In this document: positions 18,088 through 28,027 of the stretch, piece after piece
How the letters are laid out: every line of letters begins with the position of its first letter
Position numbering within the stretch: position 1 is the first letter of the stretch
Origin: Fidelibacterota bacterium
Lineage (GTDB): Bacteria > Fidelibacterota > Marinisomatia > Marinisomatales > UBA1611
Length of the DNA: 64,000 nt
Assembly: GCA_016784605.1 (NCBI GenBank)
Contig: JADHUI010000003.1
Span: 43,426-107,425 of the forward strand
Reading direction: 5' to 3'
Notes under the pieces: generated by a model
What the model saw: the letters and a program-made list of their open reading frames with translations, nothing else
Database searches by the model: none
What the model was told of the DNA's origin: nothing
Translations under genes and position numbers: made by a program

Positions 18088-19648
18088 AATATTTATTTTT
18101 GACACCACACTTCGTGACGGCGAACAAGCTCCGGGCGCATCACTAAATGTGCAGGAAAAAGTGGAAATAGCCAAACAACTCATCCGTCTAAATGTGGATG
18201 CTATTGAAGCGGGTTTTCCTGTTTCATCTAAAGCACAATTTGATGCTGTTCAACGGATTGCGGATTTAAATGAATCAGCTATTATTACAGGATTAGCGCG
18301 GACAGTTGAAGGCGATATAAAAGCAGCTAACGATTCATTGAAAAATGCAAAAAAGTTTAGAATTCATACATTTGCTGGAACGTCAGATATTCATATTTTG
18401 GGAAAATTCGGCAATGATCGATATGGGAAAACATTAATTGATAAACGCAAAACGATATTAGAAATGTCATGTGATGCTGTTGCATATGCAAAAACATTTA
18501 CAAATGATGTCGAATTTTCTGCTGAAGATGCAGGTAGAACAGATATTGGCTATTTAATTGAAATTATTGAAGCTGTTATAGCTGCGGGTGCTACAACGGT
18601 AAATATTCCAGACACGACAGGGTATACGATGCCACATGAGTATGGTGAAAAAATTGCTGCCTTGAAAGATAAGGTTAATAACATTAATGATGCCATTATT
18701 AGTGTTCATTGTCATAATGATTTAGGCTTAGCTGTCGCTAATTCATTAACGGCTATTAATCATGGTGCTCGGCAAATTGAGTGTACGATAAATGGAATTG
18801 GCGAAAGAGCTGGAAACGCATCTTTAGAAGAGATTGTTATGGCCATGAAAGTCAGGGAAGATGTTTGGGATTTTAAAACAGATATTGTGACTTCAGAAAT
18901 TTTTAACACCAGTCGAATGGTTTCTGCTTTTACAGGTATGGTTGTACAACCTAATAAAGCGATTGTTGGTGAAAATGCCTTTTCTCATGAGTCTGGAATT
19001 CATCAAGATGGTGTATTGAAAAATAAAAAAACATACGAAATCATGGATCCAGATTTAGTAGGCGTACACGAATCAAAGATTGTATTGGGTCGCCATTCGG
19101 GACGCCACGGTTTAATTGCTCGCCTCAATGAAATTGGCTACCATCCCGATGAAGAAGAATTAAAGCAGATTTATGAAAAATTTCTAGAGTTAGCTGATAA
19201 GAAAAAAGAAGTATTTGATGATGATCTTCGTGTTTTAATGGGAGATGAAATTTATGTAAAAGATTATCGTCATGAGTTGGATTATCTTCATGTCAATATT
19301 GGAACAACCACGATTCCTACCGCCACAGTAAGAATTAAAACTGAAGAAAGATTAGTGGAAGAATCCGCAACGGGTGACGGGCCAGTTGACGCATGTTTTA
19401 ATGCCATTGATAGAGCTTTAAATGAAAAATTCCACATAGAATCTTATAAAGTTCGTTCTGTAACAATGGGAAGATCCGCACAAGGGGAAGCAACAGTAAG
19501 GCTTCGAGACGGTTCAGAATCTTTCACGGGACGAGGTGTTTCGACGGACATTGTGGAAGCCAGCGCAAAAGCCTATTTACAAGCAATAAATGAACATATT
19601 ATACAAGCAGATGTAACCGAATTGCTCGCATCCGTTCAAACACCGTAG
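18077..19648 (+). CDS. leuA: 2-isopropylmalate synthase
   Basis: It condenses acetyl-CoA with 2-oxoisovalerate, the committed step of leucine synthesis. The HMGL-like TIM barrel begins '[18 protein letters not shown]', with metal/catalytic segments '[16 protein letters not shown]' and '[13 protein letters not shown]', then '[14 protein letters not shown]'. The C-terminal third (from about residue 390) is the LeuA regulatory domain, with '[13 protein letters not shown]' and '[16 protein letters not shown]', where leucine feedback acts in this family. Full length, 523 residues. Confidence 0.96.
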   Translation: MKNKIFIFDTTLRDGEQAPGASLNVQEKVEIAKQLIRLNVDAIEAGFPVSSKAQFDAVQRIADLNESAIITGLARTVEGDIKAANDSLKNAKKFRIHTFAGTSDIHILGKFGNDRYGKTLIDKRKTILEMSCDAVAYAKTFTNDVEFSAEDAGRTDIGYLIEIIEAVIAAGATTVNIPDTTGYTMPHEYGEKIAALKDKVNNINDAIISVHCHNDLGLAVANSLTAINHGARQIECTINGIGERAGNASLEEIVMAMKVREDVWDFKTDIVTSEIFNTSRMVSAFTGMVVQPNKAIVGENAFSHESGIHQDGVLKNKKTYEIMDPDLVGVHESKIVLGRHSGRHGLIARLNEIGYHPDEEELKQIYEKFLELADKKKEVFDDDLRVLMGDEIYVKDYRHELDYLHVNIGTTTIPTATVRIKTEERLVEESATGDGPVDACFNAIDRALNEKFHIESYKVRSVTMGRSAQGEATVRLRDGSESFTGRGVSTDIVEASAKAYLQAINEHIIQADVTELLASVQTP

Positions 19649-19650
19649 CG

Positions 19651-21033
19651 ATGGCGGGGAAAACATTATATGATAAATTGTGGGATGCACATTTAGTTCG
19701 ATCGGATGAAAATGGATCAGACCTTCTTTACATAGACAGACAATTGATCCATGAAGTTACGTCTCCACAAGCATTTGCTGGATTAAGAATGAATCATCGT
19801 TTACCAAGAAGAGCTGGGGCAAATTTGGCTGTAGCCGATCACAATATACCTACTAAGGATCGAGAAAAAGGGATCGAAGATCCTGTATCTGCATTACAAA
19901 TTCAAACATTAGGTGATAATTGTGATGAATTCAAAATCCCCTATATTCCCATGGAAGATGCTCGTCAAGGTATTGTACATGTTGTTGGGCCAGAACAAGG
20001 GGCAACATTGCCCGGGATGACCATCGTATGTGGCGATTCTCATACAGCAACACATGGAGCGTTAGGTGCATTAGCTTTTGGCATTGGGACTTCCGAAGTA
20101 GAACATGTTTTAGCCACACAATGTTTAGTTCAAAAGAAGATGAAAAATATGCTTATTCAAGTGGATGGTAAACTTGAGAAATGGGTAACAGCTAAAGATG
20201 TTGTATTAACTATAATTGCCAAAATTGGTACAGCTGGCGGAACAGGTTATACGATTGAATTTGCAGGACAAGTCATTTCAGCTATGTCTATTGAAGAAAG
20301 AATGACCGTTTGTAATATGGCAATAGAAGCGGGGGCTAGAGCAGGTCTTATAGCTGTGGATCAAAAAACGATTGATTATATGAAGGATAAGCCATTTGCA
20401 CCCAAAAATGAAGATTGGAAATTAGCAGAGTCGTATTGGAATACCTTAACAAGTGACACATCTGCATCTTTTGATAAAAAAATTATATTGAACGGGAGTG
20501 ATATTCAACCGCAAGTTACTTGGGGAACGTCGCCTGAATTAAGTTTGAACATTCATGATAAAATTCCTCGGAAAAATCCCGAATATTTAAATGCATTGAC
20601 TTATATGGGTTTAAATGAAAGTACGTCGATATCAGATTATTTATTAGATAAAATATTTATTGGCTCTTGCACCAATTCTAGAATTGAGGATTTACGTGAT
20701 GCGGCGCAAATTGTAAAAGGGAAAAAAGTAGCTTCTACAATTAAACTAGCCATGGTCGTGCCGGGGTCTGGACTTGTTAAAAAACAAGCTGAAGCAGAAG
20801 GGTTAGATCGTGTTTTTAAGGATGCTGGATTTGAGTGGCGTGACCCAGGATGTTCCATGTGTTTAGCGATGAATGCAGATCGATTAGCCCCAGGGGAAAG
20901 GTGCGCTTCAACTTCCAATAGAAATTTTGAAGGCAGACAGGGGCAAGGCGGTAGAACACATTTAGTGAGTCCAGTTATGGCAGCGGCTGCAGCAATCAAT
21001 GGATATTTTGTAGATGTACGGGAGATTGTTTAA
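19651..21033 (+). CDS. leuC: 3-isopropylmalate dehydratase, large subunit
   Basis: This aconitase-family 4Fe-4S subunit isomerises 2- to 3-isopropylmalate. It probably also acts on citramalate/3-methylmalate here, because cimA is in the operon and no second isomerase is seen. Cluster Cys residues lie in '[16 protein letters not shown]' and '[13 protein letters not shown]'. '[32 protein letters not shown]' is diagnostic. It abuts leuA and overlaps leuD by 1 bp. Confidence 0.96.
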   Translation: MAGKTLYDKLWDAHLVRSDENGSDLLYIDRQLIHEVTSPQAFAGLRMNHRLPRRAGANLAVADHNIPTKDREKGIEDPVSALQIQTLGDNCDEFKIPYIPMEDARQGIVHVVGPEQGATLPGMTIVCGDSHTATHGALGALAFGIGTSEVEHVLATQCLVQKKMKNMLIQVDGKLEKWVTAKDVVLTIIAKIGTAGGTGYTIEFAGQVISAMSIEERMTVCNMAIEAGARAGLIAVDQKTIDYMKDKPFAPKNEDWKLAESYWNTLTSDTSASFDKKIILNGSDIQPQVTWGTSPELSLNIHDKIPRKNPEYLNALTYMGLNESTSISDYLLDKIFIGSCTNSRIEDLRDAAQIVKGKKVASTIKLAMVVPGSGLVKKQAEAEGLDRVFKDAGFEWRDPGCSMCLAMNADRLAPGERCASTSNRNFEGRQGQGGRTHLVSPVMAAAAAINGYFVDVREIV

Positions 21034-21683
21034 TGAAAAAAGTATCCATTATTAATGGCATTGTTGCCCCGTTGGACCGATCGAATGTGGATACGGATGC
21101 CATTATCCCAAAACAATTTTTAAAATCTATTAAACGTTCTGGCTTTGGTCCCAATTTGTTTGATGAATGGCGTTATTTAGATCATGGCGAGCCGGGAATG
21201 GATTGCTCAAATCGCCCACTGAACAAAGATTTTGTGTTAAACCAAAAACAATTCGAGAATACAAAAATATTACTTACTCGGTCGAATTTTGGATGTGGCT
21301 CAAGCAGAGAACATGCACCGTGGGCTATTGTTGATTATGGTTTTAGGGCCATTTTAGCATCAAGTTATGCAGATATATTTTATAATAATTGTTTTAAAAA
21401 TGGATTATTACCGATCATTCTTTCAGAAGAAATAATCGAAGAATTATTTACACTTTCATCAGATCAACTAAGCATTTCTCTAGAAATTGATTTAGAAAAA
21501 CAAATTATTCAAGATTCAAATAACTTTAAAATTTCATTTGAAATTGATAGTTATAGAAAATATTGCCTAGTCAATGGTTTAGATGAAATTGGTCAAACAT
21601 TAAAATATGAATCAGCTATAAGCATTTTTGAATCATCACATAAAGAAAAATATCCTTGGCTATTTAAAGAAATAAAAATTTAA
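21033..21683 (+). CDS. leuD: 3-isopropylmalate dehydratase, small subunit
   Basis: This is the swivel-domain subunit that completes the LeuCD isomerase. '[19 protein letters not shown]' and '[14 protein letters not shown]' followed by '[19 protein letters not shown]' are family signatures. At 216 residues it is the usual bacterial length. Confidence 0.95.
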   Translation: MKKVSIINGIVAPLDRSNVDTDAIIPKQFLKSIKRSGFGPNLFDEWRYLDHGEPGMDCSNRPLNKDFVLNQKQFENTKILLTRSNFGCGSSREHAPWAIVDYGFRAILASSYADIFYNNCFKNGLLPIILSEEIIEELFTLSSDQLSISLEIDLEKQIIQDSNNFKISFEIDSYRKYCLVNGLDEIGQTLKYESAISIFESSHKEKYPWLFKEIKI

Positions 21684-21685
21684 TT

Positions 21686-23290
21686 ATGATAGAAAAAACA
21701 AAAATAGAATTGTTTGATACGACGTTACGAGATGGGACACAGGGGGAAGGTGTCAGTTTATCGGTTGATGACAAAATACATATCGCGAAACACTTGGATG
21801 ATTTTGGAATTGATTATATTGAAGGCGGTTGGCCAGGAAGTAATCCTAAAGATGAAGCCTTTTTCAGAAAGATTAAAAATGAATCGTTAGCAACATCAAC
21901 TATATGCGCTTTTGGATCAACAGCTCGTTTTCCAGACAAAATTGAATCAGACCCTAATCTGATTGCTTTGCTAAAGGCAAAAACCAATACTGTTTGTATC
22001 TTTGGAAAGTCTTGGAATTTACATGCGGATGTAGGCCTTGGACTTTCTCAAGAAGCGAATGAAGATTTGATTTATAAATCTGTCCGGTTCTTAATAGAAA
22101 ATGGACGAAAAGTCATTTTTGATGCGGAACATTTTTTTGATGGGTATAAAGATAATTCGGACTTTGCACTGAAAATGATTTTAGCTGCAGAATCTGCAGG
22201 AGCTCAAACAATTGTTTTATGTGATACGAATGGTGGCACACTTTCATCAGAAGTCGAGTCTATAATAACAAGGGTTAAGAAAAGTGTTCACATCCCATTA
22301 GGAATTCATGCGCATAATGATAGTGAGTTAGCTGTATCCAATACACTCATTGCAGTTCAGTCTGGCGTGTCCCATGTGCAGGGAACTATTAATGGTGTAG
22401 GCGAGAGATGTGGTAATGCAAATTTATGCAGTATTATTCCAAATTTAATTTTGAAAATGGGTAGAAAAACAACAAACTCTTTAGACTTAACACGTGTGAC
22501 ACCCTTATCGCATTATGTGTCGGAAGTAATGAATTTGAGACCTAATCATCGTGCGGCATATGTTGGGAAATCTGCCTTTGCCCATAAAGGCGGTATCCAT
22601 GTAAGTGCTGTTTTAAAAGATAGCAAAATGTATGAACATATTGAGCCTGAAAGAGTCGGGTCTCATCAAAGAGTACTTATTTCAGAATTATCCGGACAGA
22701 GTAATGTGCGATTTAAAGCAAAAGAATTGGGTATTTCCTTAAATGGGGATAAGTCTTTAACTAAAAATGTTGTAACTCGCATTAAAGAATTAGAAAATGA
22801 AGGATATCAATTTGATGGAGCAGAAGCATCATTTGAGCTTATACTGAAAGAGCAGATGGGTGAATTCAAACCATTTTTTGATGTAGTAGATTCTCGTATT
22901 CATATCAGCTATGATGAAGATGGTCATCGAATGGCAGATGCAATGTTGAAAGTTGCAGTAGATGGAGAAATTGAACATACTGCGGCTGATGGAGTTGGGC
23001 CAGTAAACGCTTTAAGCCACGCCCTACGAAAAGCATTAATCCGGTTTTATCCTGAAATAGCTTCTGTTAAATTATTGGACTATAAAGTACGTGTTTTAAA
23101 TGAAAGTGCTGGTACAGAAGCTAAAGTACGCGTATTGATTGAAAGTAGTGATGGTGAAAATTATTGGTCAACAGTAGGTGTTTCCCAGAATATCATTGAA
23201 GCCAGCTGGCAAGCATTAAGCGATAGTTTGAATTACAAATTATATCGTTCGCAATTAAAAAAAGAAAACGTGTTAGAGGAAAAATTATAG
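21686..23290 (+). CDS. cimA: (R)-citramalate synthase
   Basis: This LeuA paralog condenses acetyl-CoA with pyruvate to citramalate, giving 2-oxobutyrate for isoleucine without threonine deaminase. '[23 protein letters not shown]', 'YIEGGWPGSNPKD' and 'FDAEHFFDGYKDN' are typical of the CimA (TIGR00977) group and differ from LeuA. The C-terminal regulatory domain is present ('ADGVGPVNALSHALRKAL', 'SQNIIEASWQALSDSLNYKL'). Position between leuD and ilvE supports the isoleucine role. No ilvA lies in the window. Confidence 0.92.
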   Translation: MIEKTKIELFDTTLRDGTQGEGVSLSVDDKIHIAKHLDDFGIDYIEGGWPGSNPKDEAFFRKIKNESLATSTICAFGSTARFPDKIESDPNLIALLKAKTNTVCIFGKSWNLHADVGLGLSQEANEDLIYKSVRFLIENGRKVIFDAEHFFDGYKDNSDFALKMILAAESAGAQTIVLCDTNGGTLSSEVESIITRVKKSVHIPLGIHAHNDSELAVSNTLIAVQSGVSHVQGTINGVGERCGNANLCSIIPNLILKMGRKTTNSLDLTRVTPLSHYVSEVMNLRPNHRAAYVGKSAFAHKGGIHVSAVLKDSKMYEHIEPERVGSHQRVLISELSGQSNVRFKAKELGISLNGDKSLTKNVVTRIKELENEGYQFDGAEASFELILKEQMGEFKPFFDVVDSRIHISYDEDGHRMADAMLKVAVDGEIEHTAADGVGPVNALSHALRKALIRFYPEIASVKLLDYKVRVLNESAGTEAKVRVLIESSDGENYWSTVGVSQNIIEASWQALSDSLNYKLYRSQLKKENVLEEKL

Positions 23291-24214
23291 ATGAGTGGTG
23301 AAACAAAATATTTATGGATGGATGGTGAATTAAAACTTTGGAATGAAGGAACTATCCATGTGATGTCTCATGCTCTTCATTATGGGAGTGCATTTTTTGA
23401 AGGAATTAAATGTTATCATACAGATCGTGGACCGGCTGTATTTCGTTTAAAAGATCACATGAAACGTCTCCATGAATCTACTTCAATATATAAAATGCCT
23501 ATGCCGTTTACAGTCGATGAACTGCAACAAGCTGTTATTTCTCTTATTAAAGCCAATGAGTTGCAAAGTTGTTATATTCGCCCAATAGCATTTTATGGTT
23601 ATGATACACTCGGAGTTCATCCTAAAAAATGTCCCACTCAGGTGGCCATCGCTACATTTGATTGGGGCGCCTATCTTGGAGAAGGTGCATTAGAAAATGG
23701 GGTTAGAATAACGATTTCTCCTTGGCGAAAATTTCATTCGAGTTCATTGCCAACTGTCGCAAAAGCTGCAGGCCAATATTTGAATTCAATTTTGGCAGCA
23801 CAAGATGCTCAGAGTAAAGGATTTGATGAAGGGCTTCTTTTAAATCAAGATGGGAATATTGCAGAAGGAGCTGGTCAAAATTTATTTATTGTAAAAAATG
23901 ATGAAATTTATACTAATGCAGAAGATTCATGTATCTTAATGGGAATTACGAGAGAAACCATTATAAAGTTATTATCAGACCTTGGATTTGCTGTCCATAT
24001 TGGAAAATTATCGATTGGGCAATTATTTAATGCTGATGAAGCATTTTTTACTGGAACAGCTTCAGAAGTCACTCCAATTCGTGAAGTGGATGAACGTAAA
24101 ATTGGAAATGGAATGCGAGGCTCAGTAACAAAATCAATCCAGAAAACATATTTCGAAGTCATTAAAGGTGAAAACGCAAAATATGATTCTTGGTTAACCT
24201 ATATAAATAAATAA
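23291..24214 (+). CDS. ilvE: Branched-chain amino acid aminotransferase
   Basis: This fold-type IV PLP enzyme performs the final transamination to Ile, Leu and Val. Near the N-terminus 'HALHYGSAFFEGIKCY' binds the substrate and PLP phosphate. The Schiff-base Lys is in 'LPTVAKAAGQYLNS'. 'GFDEGLLLNQDGNIAEGAGQNLFIV' and 'FFTGTASEVTPIREVD' complete the signature. It abuts cimA and is the last gene of the operon; 81 bases separate it from the next cluster. Confidence 0.95.
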   Translation: MSGETKYLWMDGELKLWNEGTIHVMSHALHYGSAFFEGIKCYHTDRGPAVFRLKDHMKRLHESTSIYKMPMPFTVDELQQAVISLIKANELQSCYIRPIAFYGYDTLGVHPKKCPTQVAIATFDWGAYLGEGALENGVRITISPWRKFHSSSLPTVAKAAGQYLNSILAAQDAQSKGFDEGLLLNQDGNIAEGAGQNLFIVKNDEIYTNAEDSCILMGITRETIIKLLSDLGFAVHIGKLSIGQLFNADEAFFTGTASEVTPIREVDERKIGNGMRGSVTKSIQKTYFEVIKGENAKYDSWLTYINK

Positions 24215-24260
24215 TTTATCCTTTTAGAATCCTTTTGTGTCCCTAGTTTCATGCCCTAAA

Positions 24261-24291
24261 TTGTATCTTTAATAATACTTGCAAGATACAA
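24261..24291 (+). repeat. 9-bp perfect inverted repeat just before the queD-like start
   Basis: TTGTATCTT (24261-24269) and AAGATACAA (24283-24291) flank a 13-base spacer and end 4 bases before the ATG at 24296. No clear Shine-Dalgarno is visible. It could be an operator or a hairpin that controls translation. It does not match the preQ1-I riboswitch consensus by eye. Confidence 0.5.
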
Positions 24292-24295
24292 ATAA

Positions 24296-24703
24296 ATGCC
24301 AAACCCAATTATTACAAAACGATTTCATTTTTGCGCCGCTCATCAATATGGGCATCAAGAATGGTCAAGTGAGAAAAATACAAAAATATTTGGAAAAGAT
24401 GCCAAAAACCATGGGCATAATTATACGCTTGAAGTCAGTGTAACGGGAAATATTAACCCAGATACGGGATGGTTAGTTGATTTGGGACATTTGAAAAACG
24501 TAGTGAATGAACATGTGATTCACATTTTTGACCATAGTCAAATTGAAACTGAAATTCCTTGGTTTAGAGGGAAACAACCTTCATCTGAGAATATGGTTAT
24601 TTTTATTTGGGCACAAATTGAAAAGAATTTAAATGAAGGAACGCTTCATCGGATTCGTCTTATAGAAACAGAAACTATATTTACAGATTATTATGGCGGA
24701 TAA
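24296..24703 (+). CDS. 6-pyruvoyl-tetrahydropterin / 6-carboxytetrahydropterin synthase family protein (QueD-like, catalytic Cys replaced by Asp)
   Basis: A 135-residue protein of the PTPS/QueD fold. Zinc His residues are in 'FHFCAAHQYGH' and 'NHGHNYTLEV', and 'NINPDTGWLVDLGHLKNVV' is typical. The catalytic Cys of QueD lies four residues before HGH ('KCGRLHGH'). Here the aligned segment is 'GKDAKNHGH', so Asp sits at that site. The protein may have altered chemistry, as seen in PTPS variants with an acidic residue there, or serve another pterin step. Its neighbours yhhQ and folE point to queuosine or pterin metabolism. Confidence 0.82.
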   Translation: MPNPIITKRFHFCAAHQYGHQEWSSEKNTKIFGKDAKNHGHNYTLEVSVTGNINPDTGWLVDLGHLKNVVNEHVIHIFDHSQIETEIPWFRGKQPSSENMVIFIWAQIEKNLNEGTLHRIRLIETETIFTDYYGG

Positions 24704-24706
24704 CGA

Positions 24707-25402
24707 ATGAATTTCAAAAATAACTTATATCTCATTTTAGCGGGAATTTTTATTTCATCCCTTATTGCCGCTAATTTGATTTTTCAAAAATTCTTTACTT
24801 GGACACCATTTGGTTTATACACATTTGAATTATCTGTTGGCATATTACCCTATCCAATCACTTTTTTATGTACAGATTTAATTTCCGAATTATATGGAAA
24901 AAAGAAAGCGGATCAGATTGTTATATCGGGCCTTATTGCAAGTATTTTTGTTATGGGTATTGTAATACTTGCTAATGCTATGAGCGCAACGGTTTGGTCT
25001 CCAGTTAATAATGAAACATTTAACCAAGTTTTTGGATTATTTGGTCCAGCTGTATTTGCATCAATGGTCGCCTATTTGGTGGCTCAATTTATTGATATTC
25101 GTATTTTCCACTTTTGGAAACGTCTTACTAAAGGAAAACATTTATGGTTAAGAAATAATGGATCAACCATTGTTTCTCAACTTGTAGATACGTCTGCAGT
25201 GCTTTTGTTATTATGTTATTCCGGTGTGATAGAATGGATTCGCTTTTGGCCATTATTTGTAAACGGGTTTTTGTTTAAAATGATGATTGCTCTTTTTGAC
25301 ACACCATTCTTTTATTTGGGCGTATGGCTTTTAAAAGATAAAATCCATGAAGATCCAGATGAAGAAAATTGGGGAAATCAAGGGATTAAAAGTGTGGTAT
25401 AA
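24707..25402 (+). CDS. yhhQ: Queuosine precursor transporter, VUT/YhhQ family
   Basis: A 231-residue inner-membrane protein with about six hydrophobic segments. '[10 protein letters not shown]', '[28 protein letters not shown]' and '[20 protein letters not shown]' are the conserved YhhQ (TIGR00697) segments. The family takes up preQ0/preQ1 or queuine-type precursors. Placement between a queD-like gene and folE supports queuosine metabolism. RBS is unclear; spacing is 3 bp from the upstream gene and it overlaps folE by 1 bp. Confidence 0.9.
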   Translation: MNFKNNLYLILAGIFISSLIAANLIFQKFFTWTPFGLYTFELSVGILPYPITFLCTDLISELYGKKKADQIVISGLIASIFVMGIVILANAMSATVWSPVNNETFNQVFGLFGPAVFASMVAYLVAQFIDIRIFHFWKRLTKGKHLWLRNNGSTIVSQLVDTSAVLLLLCYSGVIEWIRFWPLFVNGFLFKMMIALFDTPFFYLGVWLLKDKIHEDPDEENWGNQGIKSVV

Positions 25403-25977
25403 TGAACGTAAAAAATAAAAAAACAATTGAATCACTGACTCACGATTTGTTAGTTGAAATTGGTGAAAATCCAAATCGAGAAGGATTATTGAAAACGCCA
25501 GAACGCGTTTCAAAAGCTTGGGAATATTTCTCTCATGGATACAGACAATCTGTTGATGATATTGTAAATAATGCGCTATTTAACGAAGAAGCCAAAGATA
25601 TGGTAATCGTGCGCGATGTGGAATTTTTTTCCTTGTGTGAACATCATTTGCTTCCGTTTTTTGGGAAAGCGCATGTAGGATATATTCCTAATGGAAAAGT
25701 GATTGGTCTTTCGAAAATTCCAAGAATCATTGACATGTTCTCCCGAAGATTGCAAGTGCAAGAACGGTTGACGCATCAAGTGGCAAATGCGATTCAAGAT
25801 GTATTAAAACCCATTGGTGTGGCTGTGGTGATGGAAGGGCGTCACATGTGCATGCAAATGCGAGGCGTGGAAAAACAAAATAGTTTGGCTTCGACCAGTG
25901 CGATGTTAGGACAATTCAGAAAGTCGGCAGAAACACGGACGGAATTTTTAAGTATCATCGGGAAAAGGTCACTATAA
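25402..25977 (+). CDS. folE: GTP cyclohydrolase I
   Basis: It converts GTP to dihydroneopterin triphosphate, the entry point to folate, tetrahydropterins and queuosine. Zinc ligands are in '[20 protein letters not shown]' and '[10 protein letters not shown]'. '[27 protein letters not shown]' is the classic signature. Length 191 residues is normal for the type IA enzyme. Confidence 0.96.
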   Translation: MNVKNKKTIESLTHDLLVEIGENPNREGLLKTPERVSKAWEYFSHGYRQSVDDIVNNALFNEEAKDMVIVRDVEFFSLCEHHLLPFFGKAHVGYIPNGKVIGLSKIPRIIDMFSRRLQVQERLTHQVANAIQDVLKPIGVAVVMEGRHMCMQMRGVEKQNSLASTSAMLGQFRKSAETRTEFLSIIGKRSL

Positions 25978-25982
25978 TTATT

Positions 25983-27377
25983 ATGGCTCATAAAAATTAT
26001 GACTGTATTATTTTGGGTGGAGGTCCCGGTGGCTATGTTGCAGCCATACGCGCATCTCAGCTAGGGTTAAAAGTTGCCATCATCGAAAAGGAAGATTTAG
26101 GCGGAATTTGTCTGAATTGGGGATGCATTCCAACTAAGGCGTTATTAAAAAATGCCGAAGTACTCCATACCATTAAAAATAGTAAAAAATATGGCATTAT
26201 TGTTGATGGATATTCTGTCGATTTTCCCGCCAATATAAAAAGAAGCAGACAAGTGGCAGAGCGTTTATCAAAAGGTATTGGTTTCTTGATGAAGAAAAAT
26301 AATATCGATCATTTCCATGGCTTGGGGAAACTTATTGATCGCAATACAGTTTCAATTGAAAAGAAGGATAAAACCGAAAACATTAAAGCAGATAAAATTA
26401 TAATAGCAACAGGTGCTCGGCCAAAAACATTTCCTGGAATGGAGTTGGATGGGAGTAGGGTTATTGGTGCGCGCGAAGCCATGACTTTAGAAAAACCACC
26501 CAAAGAAATGATTGTGATTGGGTCAGGAGCTATCGGATCTGAATTTGCTTATTATTATAATGTATTTGGAACAAAAATTCGTTTAGTAGAAATGTTAGAT
26601 CGTGTGTTACCATTAGAAGATAAAGATGTTTCTAAGGTTGTGGAAAATTCTTTTAAAAAGTCGGGAATGAAAATTTATACTTCCACAAAAGTCAATAAAA
26701 TTGAAGTATTAAAAACAAAAGTTAAAGTACACACTGAGCGTAATGGAAAGGTTGAAGTTTTAGAAGGAGAAAAAGCATTAATCGCTATAGGCGTTACAGG
26801 TAATATTGAAAATATTGGATTGGAAAATGTAGGAATAAAAACAGAAAAAGGGTCCATTGCTATTAACGAATTCAACCAAACAAATATATCTAATATTTAT
26901 TCAATTGGAGATGTTTCAGGTCCGCCTTGGTTGGCTCATGTGGCTTCTGCGCAAGGACATGTAGCTGCTGAACATGCAGCGTCTCATTCAAATAGGCCAG
27001 TGGACTATTCAAATATTCCTGGGTGTACCTATTGTCAGCCACAGGTTGGTTCATTAGGGTTAACAGAAGAACAAGCGGTGGATAAAGGGTTTGACGTAAA
27101 AGTGGGGAAATTTGAATTTCGAGCAAGCGGGAAAGCAATGGCTACTGGCGATACTACGGGGTTTGTAAAACTTATTTTTGATAAAAAATATGGAGAATTA
27201 CTGGGTGCTCATATTGTTGGTTCTGAAGCAACGGAACTCATTGCAGAATTAGGCATGGCTAAAGCATTAGAAACTACATGGGAAGAGTTAGCGTTAACCG
27301 TTCATGCGCATCCCACTTTATCGGAGGCGATAATGGAAGCAGCATTGGATGCTTTCACGGGGTCAATACACCAATGA
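25983..27377 (+). CDS. lpdA: Dihydrolipoyl dehydrogenase (E3)
   Basis: This flavoprotein reoxidises lipoamide of 2-oxoacid dehydrogenase complexes with NAD. 'ILGGGPGGYVAAIRASQLG' binds FAD, 'GGICLNWGCIPTKALL' holds the redox disulfide (CxxxxC), 'VIGSGAIGSEFAYYY' binds NAD and 'TVHAHPTLSEAIMEAA' contains the catalytic His. It is followed by lipB, E1, E2 and lipA, so it most likely serves the complex encoded there. Confidence 0.96.
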   Translation: MAHKNYDCIILGGGPGGYVAAIRASQLGLKVAIIEKEDLGGICLNWGCIPTKALLKNAEVLHTIKNSKKYGIIVDGYSVDFPANIKRSRQVAERLSKGIGFLMKKNNIDHFHGLGKLIDRNTVSIEKKDKTENIKADKIIIATGARPKTFPGMELDGSRVIGAREAMTLEKPPKEMIVIGSGAIGSEFAYYYNVFGTKIRLVEMLDRVLPLEDKDVSKVVENSFKKSGMKIYTSTKVNKIEVLKTKVKVHTERNGKVEVLEGEKALIAIGVTGNIENIGLENVGIKTEKGSIAINEFNQTNISNIYSIGDVSGPPWLAHVASAQGHVAAEHAASHSNRPVDYSNIPGCTYCQPQVGSLGLTEEQAVDKGFDVKVGKFEFRASGKAMATGDTTGFVKLIFDKKYGELLGAHIVGSEATELIAELGMAKALETTWEELALTVHAHPTLSEAIMEAALDAFTGSIHQ

Positions 27378-28027
27378 TAAAAACGGAACTAGGAAAAATC
27401 GATATTATTGATTTAGGAATATCTCCATACAAAAATGTTTGGACTCTGCAAAAGGAGCTGCAACAAAAGAGAATTGATGGAAAAATTGACGATACATTAA
27501 TTTTAGTTGAACACGAGCCGGTTTATACACTTGGGAAAAATGCGAATAAAAATCATTTACTCCAAAATAGAGATAAATCTGTTGAAGTATATAGCATTGA
27601 GCGTGGAGGCGATATTACATTTCATGGGCCTGGACAATTAGTCTGTTATCCCATTTTAGATTTATCTAATTATAAAAAAAGTGTATCTTGGTATATGAGT
27701 ACCTTAGAACAAGTAATTATAGATACTTTGGGTTCATTTAATATTTCAGCCAATAGAAATGATGGGCTAACAGGTGTATGGGTAAATGATGAAAAAATAG
27801 CCGCTCTAGGTGTTCGGATAAGTAGATGGGTAACGATGCATGGGTTTTCACTTAATGTGAATCCAGATTTACGGTTTTATGATGGAATTATTCCGTGTGG
27901 TATTTTTGAACATGGTATTACAAGTATGGAAACTATATTGGATCAACCTATCAATATTTCGCAGGTGAAGGCAACATTAATACAAAACATTAACGATCAA
28001 TTTTTGAAGGAGAGAGCGAATGCCTAG
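27374..28027 (+). CDS. lipB: Lipoyl(octanoyl) transferase
   Basis: It transfers octanoate from acyl carrier protein to lipoyl domains. The track start (27278) lies inside lpdA. ATG at 27374 overlaps the lpdA stop (ATGA) and gives 217 residues. Motifs: 'ERGGDITFHGPGQLVCYP', the catalytic Lys in 'EKIAALGVRISRW' and the catalytic Cys in 'IIPCGIFEHG'. It overlaps the E1 gene by 8 bp. Confidence 0.94.
   Translation: MIKTELGKIDIIDLGISPYKNVWTLQKELQQKRIDGKIDDTLILVEHEPVYTLGKNANKNHLLQNRDKSVEVYSIERGGDITFHGPGQLVCYPILDLSNYKKSVSWYMSTLEQVIIDTLGSFNISANRNDGLTGVWVNDEKIAALGVRISRWVTMHGFSLNVNPDLRFYDGIIPCGIFEHGITSMETILDQPINISQVKATLIQNINDQFLKERANA

Noticed and set aside
20637-20999. 120-residue minus-strand ORF
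   Set aside because: Shadow of leuC coding sequence; the plus frame has all aconitase motifs.
24215-24295. preQ1 riboswitch upstream of queuosine genes
   Set aside because: No match to the preQ1-I consensus (AGAGGUUC...CCC...AAAACUA). Only a plain inverted repeat is present.
27278-27373. Upstream extension of lipB in the track
   Set aside because: It lies wholly within lpdA in another frame. ATG at 27374 with ATGA overlap fits the family.
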